DNA of 64,000 nt from Candidatus Omnitrophota bacterium (GCA_029570205.1 JAKQSI010000032.1:1-64000); one strand, 5' to 3'. Shown: positions 25,311-35,195, numbered from the stretch's first letter. Made by a program: numbers and translations. Notes: generated from the sequence alone by a model not told the origin.

Positions 25311-25467
25311 TGTCCGGCTCGATCAAATGTTATCAGTCTTCAAACCTGAGACCTTCCATCCCCCGCGAGGTTGGTGAACGTGTCGTTTCCTTTCTGGATT
25401 CTATGTAAGACCCCGATCGGATAAACGGTCGGGGGGTATTCCAAAACACCGGTTGGCCAGGCAATTT

Positions 25468-25493
25468 CTTCCTCCCGCCGAGGCGGGAGGAAG
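25468..25493. other. perfect 12-bp hairpin downstream of ppdK
   Basis: CTTCCTCCCGCC and GGCGGGAGGAAG are separated by only two bases. It lies 67 bases past the ppdK stop. There is no T-run on either side, so it is not a classical intrinsic terminator. It may protect the 3' end of the mRNA. Confidence 0.55.
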
Positions 25494-25559
25494 ATCGTTG
25501 CATGTCCAACTTATTTTCACATGTCCGCCTGTGGGTTTCAACCCCCGGAGAGCGGATTC

Positions 25560-28331
25560 TCAATGTTTCTTTTTCGCAGCCGCTTTCTTCCCGGCTTTGC
25601 TCTTTTCGGTGTCGGCCTGTTCCTCAACCACCGCCTGGGCTAATGCCAAACGGGCGATGGGAATTCGGAACGGCGAGCAGGAAACATAGTTCATGCCCAC
25701 CCTGTGGCAGAACTTGACCGATTCCGCCTCGCCTCCGTGCTCACCGCAAATCCCGACCTTGAGGTTCGGACGAGCGCTTCGACCCCGTTCAATCCCTATC
25801 TTAATTAACTCCCCAACCGCCTCCACATCCACTGTCTGGAACGGATCGGCAGGCAGAAGGTTATGCGCTAAATAATGCGGGAGAAATCCACCGATGTCAT
25901 CCCGCGAAAACCCGAAGGTCATCTGGGTCAGGTCATTGGTGCCGAAGGAGAAGAACTCGGCCACCGTGGCGATCTTGTCGGCGGTCAAGGCGGCACGGGG
26001 AATCTCGATCATCGTCCCGAACATGTGCGGAATGCTCCGCATCCCGAACTTCTTCCGGGTTTCATCATAGACCTTCTGGGCGATCTTGAACTGATCCTCC
26101 AGTTCGCTCACCATGCTGACGACCGGAATCATGATTTCCGGGAAAGCCTTTTTCTTGTTTTTCAGCAGTTCTGCAGTCGATTCGAGAATCGCGCGAATCT
26201 GCATTTCGCTTACTTCGGGGTATGTAACGCCGAGACGGACTCCACGATGCCCCATCATGGGGTTGTTCTCGTGCAATCCTTCCGCGCGTTTCTGCAACTC
26301 CTCCAAATCCACCTTGAGGCTCTTGGCCAGACGTTCCTGGGCCTCCGGCGCATTGGGCACAAACTCATGCAGCGGCGGGTCCAGCAGGCGGATGGTGACC
26401 GGATTGCCCCCCATCACTTCGAGGGTACTCTTAATGTCATGTTTGACAAACGGAAACAGTTCGGCCAGCGCCTCGCGACGTTCCTCCTCTGTGGTGGACA
26501 TAATCATTTTGCGAAGGAGGAAAAGCGGCTCGTCGGACCCCTCACCGTAAAACATGTGTTCGATACGGAAGAGACCGATCCCCTCCGCGCCGAACTGCAT
26601 TGCTTTCGACGCATCGGCAGGCGTGTCGGCATTTGCACGAACTTTCAGTTGGCGAACCTTGTCGCAAATCTTCATAAACGCCGTAAACGCCGGATTGTCT
26701 TCTCCCGGATCCACCAGAGGAAGCTGACCTTCGTAAACCACACCTTTTGTACCGTTCAGAGTTACCCAGTCTCCTTCGCGATAAACTGAATCATCTGCTC
26801 GGAACAATCGATGTTCCTCGTCCACCTCTATATCCCCGGCGCCCACAATGCAGCATTTCCCCCAACCTCGCGCCACAAGCGCCGCATGACTGGTCATCCC
26901 GCCGCGTGAGGTCAGAATTGCTTGGGCTGCGCGCATCCCCTCTACATCTTCCGGATTCGTTTCGCCGCGCACCAGAATAACTTTCTTGCCCGCCTTCGCC
27001 CACTCAACCGCGTCATTCGCGTTGAAAACGATCTGTCCGCGCGCACCGCCCGGTCCCGCCGGAAGGCCCTTCGCAATTTTCTTTGCCCCGGCTTCCGCTT
27101 TCGGGTCTACAATGGGGTGCAGCATTTCATCGACCTGCGCGGGGGTCACACGCATAACCGCCTCCTCTGCACTGATGAGGCGTTCCTTGCACATATCGAC
27201 AGCCATCCTGATCGCCGCCGGACCGTTCCGCTTCCCTACACGGCATTGAAGCATCCAGAGCTTGCCTTCCTGGATCGTGAACTCAATGTCCTGCATATCC
27301 CGATAATGCTTCTCGAGCAGTTTCTGGATCCTGTCCAGCTCCTTGTAAATCTTCGGCATTTTGACTTCCAGCGAATCGAGATGCCGGTTGTGATCCGTTT
27401 TCCCGACCTCATTGATGGGATTGGGAGTCCGAATTCCCGCCACCACATCTTCCCCCTGGGCGTTCGGAAGCCATTCGCCATAAAAGACTTTTTCTCCCGT
27501 TGCCGGATTTCGTGTAAATGCCACACCGGTCGCCGAGGTTTCACCCATGTTTCCAAACACCATGGCCTGAACATTCACTGCCGTTCCCCACTCATCGGGG
27601 ATGTTCTCGATGCGACGATACGCGACAGCGCGCTTTCCGTTCCAGGAGGCAAACACGGCGCCGATTCCGCCCCAGAGTTGATCCATCGGATCCTCCGGAA
27701 ACGGTTTTCCCAGAGCTTCGAGGACCTTCGCTTTGAAAAGTTCCACCAACTCCTTCAGATCGTCGGCGGACAACTCGGTATCCAGGGTCACCCCGCGATC
27801 CTTTTTCATCTTGTCCATGACTCGTTCCAGCTGAGCGCGAATCCCCTGTCCTTCGGCGGGCTCGATTCCGGCGGCTTTCTCCATCACCACATCGGAATAC
27901 ATCTGGATCAGTCGACGTTGCGCATCGTAAACAAAACGGGGATTCCCGGTTTTCCGAATCAACCCCTCTCGTGTCTTGTCATTGAGACCGATATTCAGCA
28001 CGGTTTCCATCATACCCGGCATGGATTTTCGTGCGCCGGAACGGACTGAAAGCAGAAGGGGATTCACGGGATCTCCGAACTTGGCGCCCATGATTTTTTC
28101 AACCTGCGCAAGCGCTTTGTCAACGGTTTCTTTCAATCCCGGTGGGTATTTCCCCTTATTTTTGTAAAAAAAGGTGCAGACTTCCGTGGTAATAGTGAAT
28201 CCTGCGGGAACAGGGAGACCCAAACCGGCCATTTCAGCCAGGTTTGCGCCCTTTCCACCGAGCAGGTTCTTCATCTCCGCCGAGCCTTCCGCCCGGCCTC
28301 CGCCGAAAGAATATACATATTTGGTGGCCAT
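25560..28331 (-). CDS. ppdK: pyruvate, phosphate dikinase
   Basis: 923 residues, slightly longer than the usual 870-900 because of a Lys/Ala-rich tail after residue 905. Order: ATP-grasp domain (GGKGANLAEMAGLGLPVP, SVRSGARKSMPGMM), the phosphohistidine domain with SRGGMTSHAALVARG (catalytic His), and the PEP/pyruvate TIM barrel ending in GICGEHGG, with the catalytic Cys. It interconverts pyruvate, ATP and phosphate with PEP, AMP and pyrophosphate, and can serve glycolysis or gluconeogenesis. It is monocistronic, with repeats upstream. The tail is positively charged and unusual. Confidence 0.97.
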   Translation of the reverse strand: MATKYVYSFGGGRAEGSAEMKNLLGGKGANLAEMAGLGLPVPAGFTITTEVCTFFYKNKGKYPPGLKETVDKALAQVEKIMGAKFGDPVNPLLLSVRSGARKSMPGMMETVLNIGLNDKTREGLIRKTGNPRFVYDAQRRLIQMYSDVVMEKAAGIEPAEGQGIRAQLERVMDKMKKDRGVTLDTELSADDLKELVELFKAKVLEALGKPFPEDPMDQLWGGIGAVFASWNGKRAVAYRRIENIPDEWGTAVNVQAMVFGNMGETSATGVAFTRNPATGEKVFYGEWLPNAQGEDVVAGIRTPNPINEVGKTDHNRHLDSLEVKMPKIYKELDRIQKLLEKHYRDMQDIEFTIQEGKLWMLQCRVGKRNGPAAIRMAVDMCKERLISAEEAVMRVTPAQVDEMLHPIVDPKAEAGAKKIAKGLPAGPGGARGQIVFNANDAVEWAKAGKKVILVRGETNPEDVEGMRAAQAILTSRGGMTSHAALVARGWGKCCIVGAGDIEVDEEHRLFRADDSVYREGDWVTLNGTKGVVYEGQLPLVDPGEDNPAFTAFMKICDKVRQLKVRANADTPADASKAMQFGAEGIGLFRIEHMFYGEGSDEPLFLLRKMIMSTTEEERREALAELFPFVKHDIKSTLEVMGGNPVTIRLLDPPLHEFVPNAPEAQERLAKSLKVDLEELQKRAEGLHENNPMMGHRGVRLGVTYPEVSEMQIRAILESTAELLKNKKKAFPEIMIPVVSMVSELEDQFKIAQKVYDETRKKFGMRSIPHMFGTMIEIPRAALTADKIATVAEFFSFGTNDLTQMTFGFSRDDIGGFLPHYLAHNLLPADPFQTVDVEAVGELIKIGIERGRSARPNLKVGICGEHGGEAESVKFCHRVGMNYVSCSPFRIPIARLALAQAVVEEQADTEKSKAGKKAAAKKKH

Positions 28332-28499
28332 TGGATACTAGCCGCTCCCTTCGTTAATTTTGTGGGATTGTTGCTTCTATCTCGGATAACAACAAACCAT
28401 TATGATATACCATATTGCGTCCGCCAGAGAAGATTGCCTTGGTCCGGGGTTTTTCTGACGCTGGACTCTATTGACAACGGAGACCGCGTTTCAATCATC

Positions 28500-28830
28500 G
28501 AAACCTTCTCACTGCCTCACCCCTCAGTCGCTTACAGGCGTCATTGCGAGGAGCGAAGCGAGGTGGGAATCTCATCGTTGAAGCGCGGAAGCCTGAGATC
28601 GCCACATCCCGGTTCTTTGCAGACTCCGGGCGGCTCCTCCTAAGAAAGTTCGCCCTTCGACAGGCACGGAGGCCTGTCCCACTGGGCAGCTGCCCAGTAG
28701 GCCAGGCGTCCGGCAGCTGCCCAGTAGGCCAGGCGTCCCTGCCTGGCAAAGAAGGGCGGGGAGTATGCTTTTTTCACCCAATCACCGGCTCCGCTGGAGT
28801 TGCGCTCGGGACTTGAAAAGGCTCTTTCTT
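28500..28830 (+). repeat. dispersed repeat element, copy B, with 30-bp-family units inside
   Basis: Blocks matching 240-415 in the same order are interrupted at about 28655-28750 by three units related to the 30-bp tandem repeat, in the opposite orientation (CAGGCACGGAGGCCTGTCC, then two close copies of CAGTAGGCCAGGCGTCC). This explains most of the 620-base gap between ppdK and the next gene. Confidence 0.7.
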
Positions 28831-28856
28831 TTTCGCAAGTATTTGTGAGCATTTTT

Positions 28857-28916
28857 CATTGGACATCTATTGACTTCTGATCCCTTTCCGGTTATTCTGT
28901 CCATAGATGTCCAATG
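28857..28916. promoter_or_regulatory. perfect 14-bp inverted repeat enclosing a promoter (probable operator pair)
   Basis: CATTGGACATCTAT at 28857-28870 and its exact complement ATAGATGTCCAATG at 28903-28916 are separated by 32 bases. The left arm touches the -35 hexamer, and the right arm covers the expected transcription start. A further ATGTCC follows at 28918. A dimeric repressor bound to each arm, perhaps the encoded HTH protein itself, would block the promoter. Confidence 0.7.
28870..28898 (+). promoter_or_regulatory. sigma-70 promoter of the HTH-EIIA gene
   Basis: TTGACT at 28870-28875 and TATTCT at 28893-28898 with a 17-base spacer, placed between the two arms of the inverted repeat. 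Confidence 0.65.
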
Positions 28917-28953
28917 GATGTCCCTTATCGAGAAACTTCGCGGAGAAAGTCCA

Positions 28954-29646
28954 ATGAATCTCACCGTTAAGGACGCTGCTACCCTGCTCCAGGTTTCGGA
29001 GAAGACCATTTATCGATGGATCCAGAAGGGAATCCTTCCCGCCTATCGCCTTCAGGACCAATACCGCTTCGTCCGTGGTGAATTACTTCAATGGGCCGGC
29101 GCGCACCGGGTGAATGCCTCCGAGGCCATATTCACCGATCCCCATGTCGACGAATCTCCCTCTCTCCGCCTTTCGGATTCCCTCGAACGCGGAGGCATTT
29201 ATTACCGCATTGAGGGCGAAGATAAGGAAACAGTCATCAAAATCGCTGTCCACATGCTCCGTCTACCGGAAGATGTGGATCGCGATGTCCTTTATCGAGC
29301 GGTTCTCATCCGCGAGAACCTGGCATCTACCGCTATCGGAAACGGAATTGCGGTTCCCCATGCCCGATACCCCGTGATTCAACAATTCGAATCCCCCGCG
29401 GTCGGACTGTTTTTTATCGAGCAACCCGTTGATTTTGGAGCCTTGGATGGCCTGCCGGTTTCGGCCATGTTTCTGGTCGTAAGCCCGACAGTAAAAGGCC
29501 ATTTGCAGCTGCTCTCAAGAGTTTTCCATCTCTTACGAAAACCCGAATTCGTGAAACTGTTGCAGGATCAATCTTCACGGGAACAAATCTTGCGGATGAT
29601 CCGCGAGTTGGAGGGACAAATGGAAAGAGTGGGCCATGCTTCCTGA
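28954..29646 (+). CDS. HTH-PTS EIIA(Ntr) fusion regulator
   Basis: 230 residues. The N-terminal 50 form an excisionase/MerR-type helix-turn-helix (LTVKDAATLLQVSEKTIYRWI, split here as LTVKDAATLL and QVSEKTIYRWI). Residues about 75-225 form a PTS EIIA domain of the PtsN type, with the phosphorylatable His136 in NGIAVPHARYP. This combination suggests a DNA-binding regulator controlled by phosphorylation. I chose the ATG at 28954; the ATG at 28918 would be almost at the transcription start and lies in the operator arm. No EI, HPr or EIIBC gene is present here. Confidence 0.85.
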   Translation: MNLTVKDAATLLQVSEKTIYRWIQKGILPAYRLQDQYRFVRGELLQWAGAHRVNASEAIFTDPHVDESPSLRLSDSLERGGIYYRIEGEDKETVIKIAVHMLRLPEDVDRDVLYRAVLIRENLASTAIGNGIAVPHARYPVIQQFESPAVGLFFIEQPVDFGALDGLPVSAMFLVVSPTVKGHLQLLSRVFHLLRKPEFVKLLQDQSSREQILRMIRELEGQMERVGHAS

Positions 29647-29703
29647 AAAGAATTTGTGAGCGCATCGGTTTCATGCTTATATCGTTTTTGGAGGTTTTAC
29701 TCA

Positions 29704-29931
29704 ATGAGCGCAAAAAACGCCACGAATAATCACATGGTCAGTGTCCGCCGGGGGCAGACAGTTCGATACCCGGATCACAGAGGGATCATCCGAGCGACCG
29801 TCGAGCAGATTCGCGAAATTCGGACTGCCCGCAGTGTCGAGCAGTTCACCGGTCTCGATAAGGAGATTGTCCTCACCCTCCAGATGGATGACGGGATGGT
29901 ATCCGCTCGTCCCTGGCAGGTGATTTTCTGA
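29704..29931 (+). CDS. small conserved-looking protein of unknown function
   Basis: 75 residues from the ATG at 29704, preceded by TTGGAGG. The sequence has an SH3-like alternation of strands (MVSVRRGQTVRYPDHRGI, VLTLQMDDGMVSARPW), with no signal peptide and no membrane segment. It follows the HTH-EIIA gene by about 57 bases on the same strand and is closed by a terminator, so the two may form an operon. Function unknown. Confidence 0.65.
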   Translation: MSAKNATNNHMVSVRRGQTVRYPDHRGIIRATVEQIREIRTARSVEQFTGLDKEIVLTLQMDDGMVSARPWQVIF

Positions 29932-29968
29932 CACGGACGGTTGAATCAAGTATCTGCCGGGGGATCAC

Positions 29969-29995
29969 GGCCGGGTTCCCCGGCCGGACCTTTTT
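29969..29995 (+). terminator. probable intrinsic terminator
   Basis: GGCCGGG (29969-29975) pairs with CCCGGCC (29979-29985) and is followed after five bases by TTTTT. Confidence 0.65.
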
Positions 29996-30083
29996 CTGTT
30001 CGGGATGAGTCGGCCTGTCGGCACTCGATTCACACCACAAATTCGGTATAATCCGCAGGCGATTCCAAGACAGGGAAAGGCCG

Positions 30084-30896
30084 ATGTCACGTTTTCGTAT
30101 TCTGGGTGTCCTGCTCTGCCTTCCGGTTCTGTCGTGGGCGCATAACTTGGACCCACGATCGATCGACCGGTATTCCGAAATCCTTCTCTCCCCCGAAAGC
30201 GGACGGCTTTATTATGTTCTGGTTTACGGGCAAAACGGCACGGATTACGCCATCCGTATTCTAAAACCGGATGCCACAGGCCATGCCGCCCCCGAACTCC
30301 AGCGGATTTATCTGGAACAGCGCAACAAGGAATACCTTCCCAATCAACGGCTTCAAATCCACTCACAGGATGTTCCGCTCCGGTATATCGGCGGGGTTTC
30401 GGGAATGTCGATCGGACACGGTGGGATGCTTGTCAACCGCTCGGTGCTGATTTACGAATTCAATTATCCGGACGGAATGCCGCGTGATCAGAAAGTCCCT
30501 TTTCATTATGAGGATAACAATTTCGCTCGGCTGTTTTCCTGGAAACAGATCCGTGTTGTGGGGTTGCAGGGCGTGCAGGTGTATGGTCTTCGCCCGTATG
30601 AGAACCTGACGCCTTATGATTACACGATGCTCGATACCGGCGGACTGTTGCCCGCAACTCGCTCGGTTTCGCTGGAGATCACTGTTCCGTCATCACCGGT
30701 GGCCGATGCCACTCCCGAGGTCTCCTTTGCCGAAGCCTTAATGGAGGTTGGAGTTCCCACGTCGCCGGACAGAGAAATGACTTTGCTCAAGAAGTTCTTT
30801 TTGGTTCTTGTCCCGACAGCCGTTCTGGCGGCAATCATCCTGATTGTTTTCAACCGTCGGAAAGCCCACCGAGAGCAAATCGCGTTCAAACCGTAA
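30084..30896 (+). CDS. secreted or membrane-anchored protein of unknown function
   Basis: 270 residues with a signal peptide (ILGVLLCLPVLSWA, mature start at His). A long extracytoplasmic domain follows, then a C-terminal transmembrane helix near 235-258 with a basic tail (NRRKAHREQ). So it should be a bitopic membrane protein with its domain outside. The opening HNLDPRSIDRYSEI resembles the leader region of accessory proteins near metal permeases, but I cannot assign a family. Ribosome-binding site AAAGG. It stands alone between a terminator and the arylpyruvate operon. Confidence 0.65.
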   Translation: MSRFRILGVLLCLPVLSWAHNLDPRSIDRYSEILLSPESGRLYYVLVYGQNGTDYAIRILKPDATGHAAPELQRIYLEQRNKEYLPNQRLQIHSQDVPLRYIGGVSGMSIGHGGMLVNRSVLIYEFNYPDGMPRDQKVPFHYEDNNFARLFSWKQIRVVGLQGVQVYGLRPYENLTPYDYTMLDTGGLLPATRSVSLEITVPSSPVADATPEVSFAEALMEVGVPTSPDREMTLLKKFFLVLVPTAVLAAIILIVFNRRKAHREQIAFKP

Positions 30897-31048
30897 CAGT
30901 CGCTCCCCGCTCACTCCGGTTTCCTTGATCCTCTCCCGTTCTTCGCGTATTGTTTTCGATTCGGTTCATTGGAGTATCCTATTCTTCAAATCTGCGTACC
31001 GACCGAACTCGGAAATCCATTCCCACAGTATGATTTGAATTGAAATCG

Positions 31049-32806
31049 ATGATTGAATCCGTTCGAAAAAACGAGGCTCTCTTGTCCGGGAATGAGGCGA
31101 TTGCACGGGGCGCGTATGAAGCCGGAGTGCGTGTCGGCACGGCCTATCCCGGTACTCCCAGCACCGAGATCCTGGAGAACCTGCGAACCTATCCGGGGGT
31201 GAACGTGGAATGGTCGGTGAACGAGAAGGTTGCGGTGGAAGTCGCTTCCGGGGCCTCATTTTCCGGGGCACGGGCCATTGTTGCCATGAAACATGTCGGC
31301 CTGAATGTGGCCGCCGATCCCCTCATGACATTGGCCTATACCGGAGTGGGCGGGGGCATGGTGGTTGTCACGGCGGACGATCCGGGGATGCATAGCTCCC
31401 AGAACGAGCAGGACAACCGCTTCTTTGCCCGTTTTGCCGGAATCCCCATGTTTGAACCCGGCGACAGTGATGAGGCCCGTCGCCTCACACGCGCAGCATT
31501 CGATCTGAGCGAACGATTCGACACCCCCGTGCTGTTGCGGGTAACCACGCGCATTTCACATTCCAAGGGCATTGTGAATCTGGAGGAACCGGAAACACGC
31601 CCCGGCGCCCAGCGGATTCCGCTCTCTCCGCCGAAATATGTCATGCTGCCCTCGTTTGCGCGGCAACGGGCCGTCGTCAAATTGGAGCGTCTATCCGGCC
31701 TTCGTCGGGAAACAGAGAAATGGGTTTTTTCCGAGAAAGGAACCGGAGATGGGAAAACGGGAGTCATCACATCCGGCGTCTGTTACCACTATGTGCGTGA
31801 GGTCGCGCCGGACCTTGATATCCTTCGTCCGGTGATGACTTATCCTTTCCCGGACGAGTCTGTAAAACAATTTGCCAAAACTCACGAGAAAATCTTAGTT
31901 ATCGAGGAACTCGATACATATCTCACAGACCAGGTACGCGCGCTGGGGATGGAGGTACAGGATCTGGGGTCCTGGTGGAAATTGGGGGAGCTGGACCCGG
32001 ACCGGGTCGCCAAAATGCTCGGGAAGCCGGTTTGCGAGATTCCGGTAACGGAAGGGTGGCCCGCTGCCGCGCCAGTGATGTGTCCGGGGTGTCCGCACCG
32101 ATCCACCTTTGCCGTCCTGAAAGAACTCGGAGTCGAGGCGACCGGCGATATCGGCTGCTATACCCTGGGAGCCTTGCCGCCTCTAAACGCCATGCACACC
32201 TGCGTAAACATGGGTGGAGGGGTCTCACATGCCTTTGGGATCGAAAAAGCGCACGGGCCATCCGCCTCAGAGACCACTGTCGCCGTGATCGGCGATTCCA
32301 CATTCCTGCATTCCGGGATCACCTCGTTATTGGATATCGTTTACAACGGAGGAACGACGACAACAATCATCCTGGACAATTCCACCACCGCTATGACCGG
32401 CCGACAGCACCATCCCGGAACCGGGTTTCGCCTGGATGGAACCCCTGCGCCCGCGGTCGATCTGGAGACGCTGTGCCGGGCGCTCGGCGTAAACGACATC
32501 CACACAATCGGCGCCTATAACCTCGACCTTCTGCGCAGAACAATTAAAGAAGCACTGGCCCGACGGGAACCGTCCGTCATTATCGTGAAAACTCCGTGTG
32601 TCCTTCTCAAGCGCGAACACAAAATGCCCTATCGGATCGACCGGGATATCTGCTCCGACTGCGGGAGCTGTACAGACTTGGGATGCCCCGCAATCTGTGA
32701 AGGGGATGATGGCAAGTATATCGACCCGGTTTTGTGTGTCGGCTGTGACTTATGTCGGCAGGTGTGCGAATTGGAAGCAATTCAGGTAATCGAAAAAGCA
32801 TTATGA
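31049..32806 (+). CDS. iorA: indolepyruvate ferredoxin oxidoreductase, alpha subunit
   Basis: 585 residues from the ATG at 31049. The N-terminal pyrimidine-binding half has GAYEAGVRVGTAYPGTPSTE, and the TPP-binding half has GDIGCYTLGALPP and IGDSTFLHSGI with ILDNSTTAMTG. At the C-terminus is a ferredoxin domain with two cysteine clusters (CSDCGSC and CVGCDLCRQVC) for two 4Fe-4S centres. The enzyme oxidises aryl pyruvates from aromatic amino acids to aryl-acetyl-CoA and reduces ferredoxin, and is oxygen-sensitive. It overlaps iorB by 4 bases. It implies at least part-time anaerobic amino-acid use. Confidence 0.95.
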   Translation: MIESVRKNEALLSGNEAIARGAYEAGVRVGTAYPGTPSTEILENLRTYPGVNVEWSVNEKVAVEVASGASFSGARAIVAMKHVGLNVAADPLMTLAYTGVGGGMVVVTADDPGMHSSQNEQDNRFFARFAGIPMFEPGDSDEARRLTRAAFDLSERFDTPVLLRVTTRISHSKGIVNLEEPETRPGAQRIPLSPPKYVMLPSFARQRAVVKLERLSGLRRETEKWVFSEKGTGDGKTGVITSGVCYHYVREVAPDLDILRPVMTYPFPDESVKQFAKTHEKILVIEELDTYLTDQVRALGMEVQDLGSWWKLGELDPDRVAKMLGKPVCEIPVTEGWPAAAPVMCPGCPHRSTFAVLKELGVEATGDIGCYTLGALPPLNAMHTCVNMGGGVSHAFGIEKAHGPSASETTVAVIGDSTFLHSGITSLLDIVYNGGTTTTIILDNSTTAMTGRQHHPGTGFRLDGTPAPAVDLETLCRALGVNDIHTIGAYNLDLLRRTIKEALARREPSVIIVKTPCVLLKREHKMPYRIDRDICSDCGSCTDLGCPAICEGDDGKYIDPVLCVGCDLCRQVCELEAIQVIEKAL

Positions 32807-33285
32807 ATATCGAGAAAACGCAAAGTATTCTGTTTGCCGGTCTCGGCGGCCAGGGGATTCTTGTAGCGAGCGGGATCACCGCCCTGGCGGCGTTCCACGC
32901 CGGATATGATGTCAAACAGAGCGAGGTCCACGGCATGGCACAGCGGGGGGGAAGCGTCTCAAGCCAAATCCGTTTCGGCAAGAAAGTACACAGCCCGCTC
33001 ATTCCACAGGGAACCGTGGATATCCTGGTGGCTGTTCACCCGCGTGAAAGCGCCCGAAACCGGTCTCAGGTCCGCCCGGGGGGAGTAATTATCGATCCGT
33101 CCATCCCAAATGCCGAGGAAGAATTGAAAAATAAGTGGGGCAACCTGTATCTGCTCGGAGTTCTGTCTCATTATCTCCCGTTTTCTCCCGAAGCATGGCA
33201 TTCAGCCATCCGCTCCGTGGTTCCGCAGAAGTATTTGGAAGTCAACATGATGGCCTTTGCTCGTGGAACCGACCGTATTCTATAA
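32803..33285 (+). CDS. iorB: indolepyruvate ferredoxin oxidoreductase, beta subunit
   Basis: 160 residues. SILFAGLGGQGILVASGI at the N-terminus, then KQSEVHGMAQRGGSVSSQIRFG, are the family signature of the gamma-type 2-oxoacid oxidoreductase domain. It is shorter than many IorB proteins (about 190-200), with a compact C-terminus. The ATG overlaps the iorA stop (ATGA), so the two subunits are made together. It is followed 18 bases later by paaK. Confidence 0.93.
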   Translation: MNIEKTQSILFAGLGGQGILVASGITALAAFHAGYDVKQSEVHGMAQRGGSVSSQIRFGKKVHSPLIPQGTVDILVAVHPRESARNRSQVRPGGVIIDPSIPNAEEELKNKWGNLYLLGVLSHYLPFSPEAWHSAIRSVVPQKYLEVNMMAFARGTDRIL

Positions 33286-33303
33286 CAGGACTGGGGTTGC
33301 ATT

Positions 33304-34635
33304 ATGATCTGGAACAAAGAGATGGAATGTCTGCCTCGTGAGGAGCGCAGGGCTTTGCAGCTCTATCGCCTTCGCCGGACACTCCGCCGCGTGTACGAGA
33401 CCATTCCGGCATACCGTCGAAGGTTCGATGAGACAGGCGTGACACCCGATGATCTCCATCATCTTGAAGATCTCCAAAAGTTTCCGTTCACCTCAAAGAA
33501 CGATCTTCGAGATAACTATCCGTTTGGCCTGTTCGGCTCACCCCTCAAAGATGTCGTCCGCATCCATTCCTCCTCCGGAACCACCGGCAAACCGGTGGTT
33601 GTGGGGTACACAAGGGAGGATGTGGATATCTGGGCGGAAAGCGTCGCCCGCGCAATTTTCTGCTCGGGTGGCGGTCCCGATGACATCATCCAGGTCGCGT
33701 ACGGATATGGACTGTTCACAGGCGGGCTGGGTCTCCATTATGGGGGAGAGAAAGTGGGAGCCACGGTGGTTCCTATCTCCGGGGGCAACACGAAACGCCA
33801 GGTGATGCTGTTTGAAGACTTTGGTGTCACCATACTTGCCTGCACCCCCTCGTATGCCCTTTGCATCGCGGAGATGATGGAGGAAATGAAGGTGGATCAC
33901 AGCAAGTTGAAACTGGGCGCCGCGATATTGGGCGCCGAACCGTGGTCCAACTCCATGCGCAACGAGATCGAACAGCGGATGGGCGTGAAAGCATACGATA
34001 TCTATGGCCTCTCCGAAATCATCGGGCCGGGAGTCGGTTGCGAGTGTGAGTGTCAGGACGGCCTGCATATTTGTGATGACCATTTTATCCCGGAAATTGT
34101 AGACCCCGACACCGGCGAGGTCTTGCCCGAAGGCGAAAAAGGGGAACTCGTATTCACCTGCGTCACCAAACAGGCATTCCCCACCATCCGGTTCCGCACC
34201 CATGACATCAGCCGCCTTACCTCCGAACCCTGCCGGTGCGGACGAACGACTATGCGAATGGAACGAATAAGCGGACGAACCGATGACATGCTGATTATTC
34301 GCGGCGTAAACGTCTTTCCGTCGCAAATCGAAAGCGTTCTCATGCAAATCGAGGAAACCGAACCTTATTATCTGATTGTCGTCGACAAGCGGGGAACTTT
34401 GGATGAGTTGGAAATCCGCGTGGAGGTAAGAGAACAAATCTTCTCCGATGAGGTCCGGAAACTGGAGGAATTGCAACGCAAAATCCGCAGGGAAATTGAA
34501 AGCGTCTTGGGCATCAGCGCGGTGATTCGTCTGGTCGAACCGAAAACGATTGAACGAAGCATCGGCAAGGCAACACGGGTTGTGGATCGAAGGACGCTTG
34601 AAAACGGACCGGAAACAGGAGGTAAGGCGTCATGA
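33304..34635 (+). CDS. paaK: phenylacetate-CoA ligase
   Basis: 443 residues, the normal length. AMP-binding motifs are visible: [16 protein letters not shown] (P-loop), [12 protein letters not shown], a Cys-rich insert ([14 protein letters not shown]), FRTHDISRL and the hinge [18 protein letters not shown]. It activates phenylacetate or other aryl acetates to the CoA thioester. Next to iorAB it can also run as an acid-forming, ATP-generating step from aryl-acetyl-CoA. It overlaps the ACT gene by 4 bases. Confidence 0.95.
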   Translation: MIWNKEMECLPREERRALQLYRLRRTLRRVYETIPAYRRRFDETGVTPDDLHHLEDLQKFPFTSKNDLRDNYPFGLFGSPLKDVVRIHSSSGTTGKPVVVGYTREDVDIWAESVARAIFCSGGGPDDIIQVAYGYGLFTGGLGLHYGGEKVGATVVPISGGNTKRQVMLFEDFGVTILACTPSYALCIAEMMEEMKVDHSKLKLGAAILGAEPWSNSMRNEIEQRMGVKAYDIYGLSEIIGPGVGCECECQDGLHICDDHFIPEIVDPDTGEVLPEGEKGELVFTCVTKQAFPTIRFRTHDISRLTSEPCRCGRTTMRMERISGRTDDMLIIRGVNVFPSQIESVLMQIEETEPYYLIVVDKRGTLDELEIRVEVREQIFSDEVRKLEELQRKIRREIESVLGISAVIRLVEPKTIERSIGKATRVVDRRTLENGPETGGKAS

Positions 34636-35063
34636 AGTTACGACAGATTTCTATTTTCCTGGAAAATCGGGCGGGACGGTCGGCGGAAATAATCGGGATT
34701 CTGGGCCGCGCCGGCGTCAATATCCGGGCAATCGCCCTGGCGGATACCGCCGACTTCGGCATTATCCGCCTGATTGTGGACAAGACCGACAAGGCCCTGG
34801 AAGCGCTGAAAAATGAAGGGATTACAGTTAAAGAAACCCAGGTGATCGCCGTTGAAATCCCGGATCGACCGGGCGCGCTGGCGGCGATTCTCAACATTCT
34901 CGGCAAGGCAGGAATCAACGTGGAGTATCTGTACGGATTTCTCGACCGCGTCGAGGACAAAGCCATTATCGTTTTTCGTTTCGAGGATATCGACCAAGCG
35001 CTCAGGATTCTCACGAAGGAAGGATATCAGGTCCTGAACGGGAGTCGCGTTCATGACATGTAG
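34632..35063 (+). CDS. tandem ACT-domain protein
   Basis: 143 residues made of two ACT domains (about 1-68 and 71-143). Each starts with a typical strand-helix unit ([20 protein letters not shown] and [20 protein letters not shown]). ACT pairs bind amino acids. Genes of this type commonly accompany iorAB and paaK, so it probably senses aromatic amino acids and adjusts this pathway, but no catalytic domain is attached. It is coupled to paaK by ATGA. Confidence 0.9.
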   Translation: MKLRQISIFLENRAGRSAEIIGILGRAGVNIRAIALADTADFGIIRLIVDKTDKALEALKNEGITVKETQVIAVEIPDRPGALAAILNILGKAGINVEYLYGFLDRVEDKAIIVFRFEDIDQALRILTKEGYQVLNGSRVHDM

Positions 35064-35195
35064 GTCAACCGGGAACCAGGTGAAATGAAAGAGATGCGTA
35101 CTCTTGAGGAAAAATTGAACCCACAAGGGGTTGAACTTTCTCAGGTTTTGAGTAATGATTCCGCCGATTCTATCGTCAGAAACAGGGGGAACACC

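Noticed and set aside
25468-25493. intrinsic terminator of ppdK
   Set aside because: The hairpin is perfect, but no T-run follows on either strand, so it is listed only as a hairpin.
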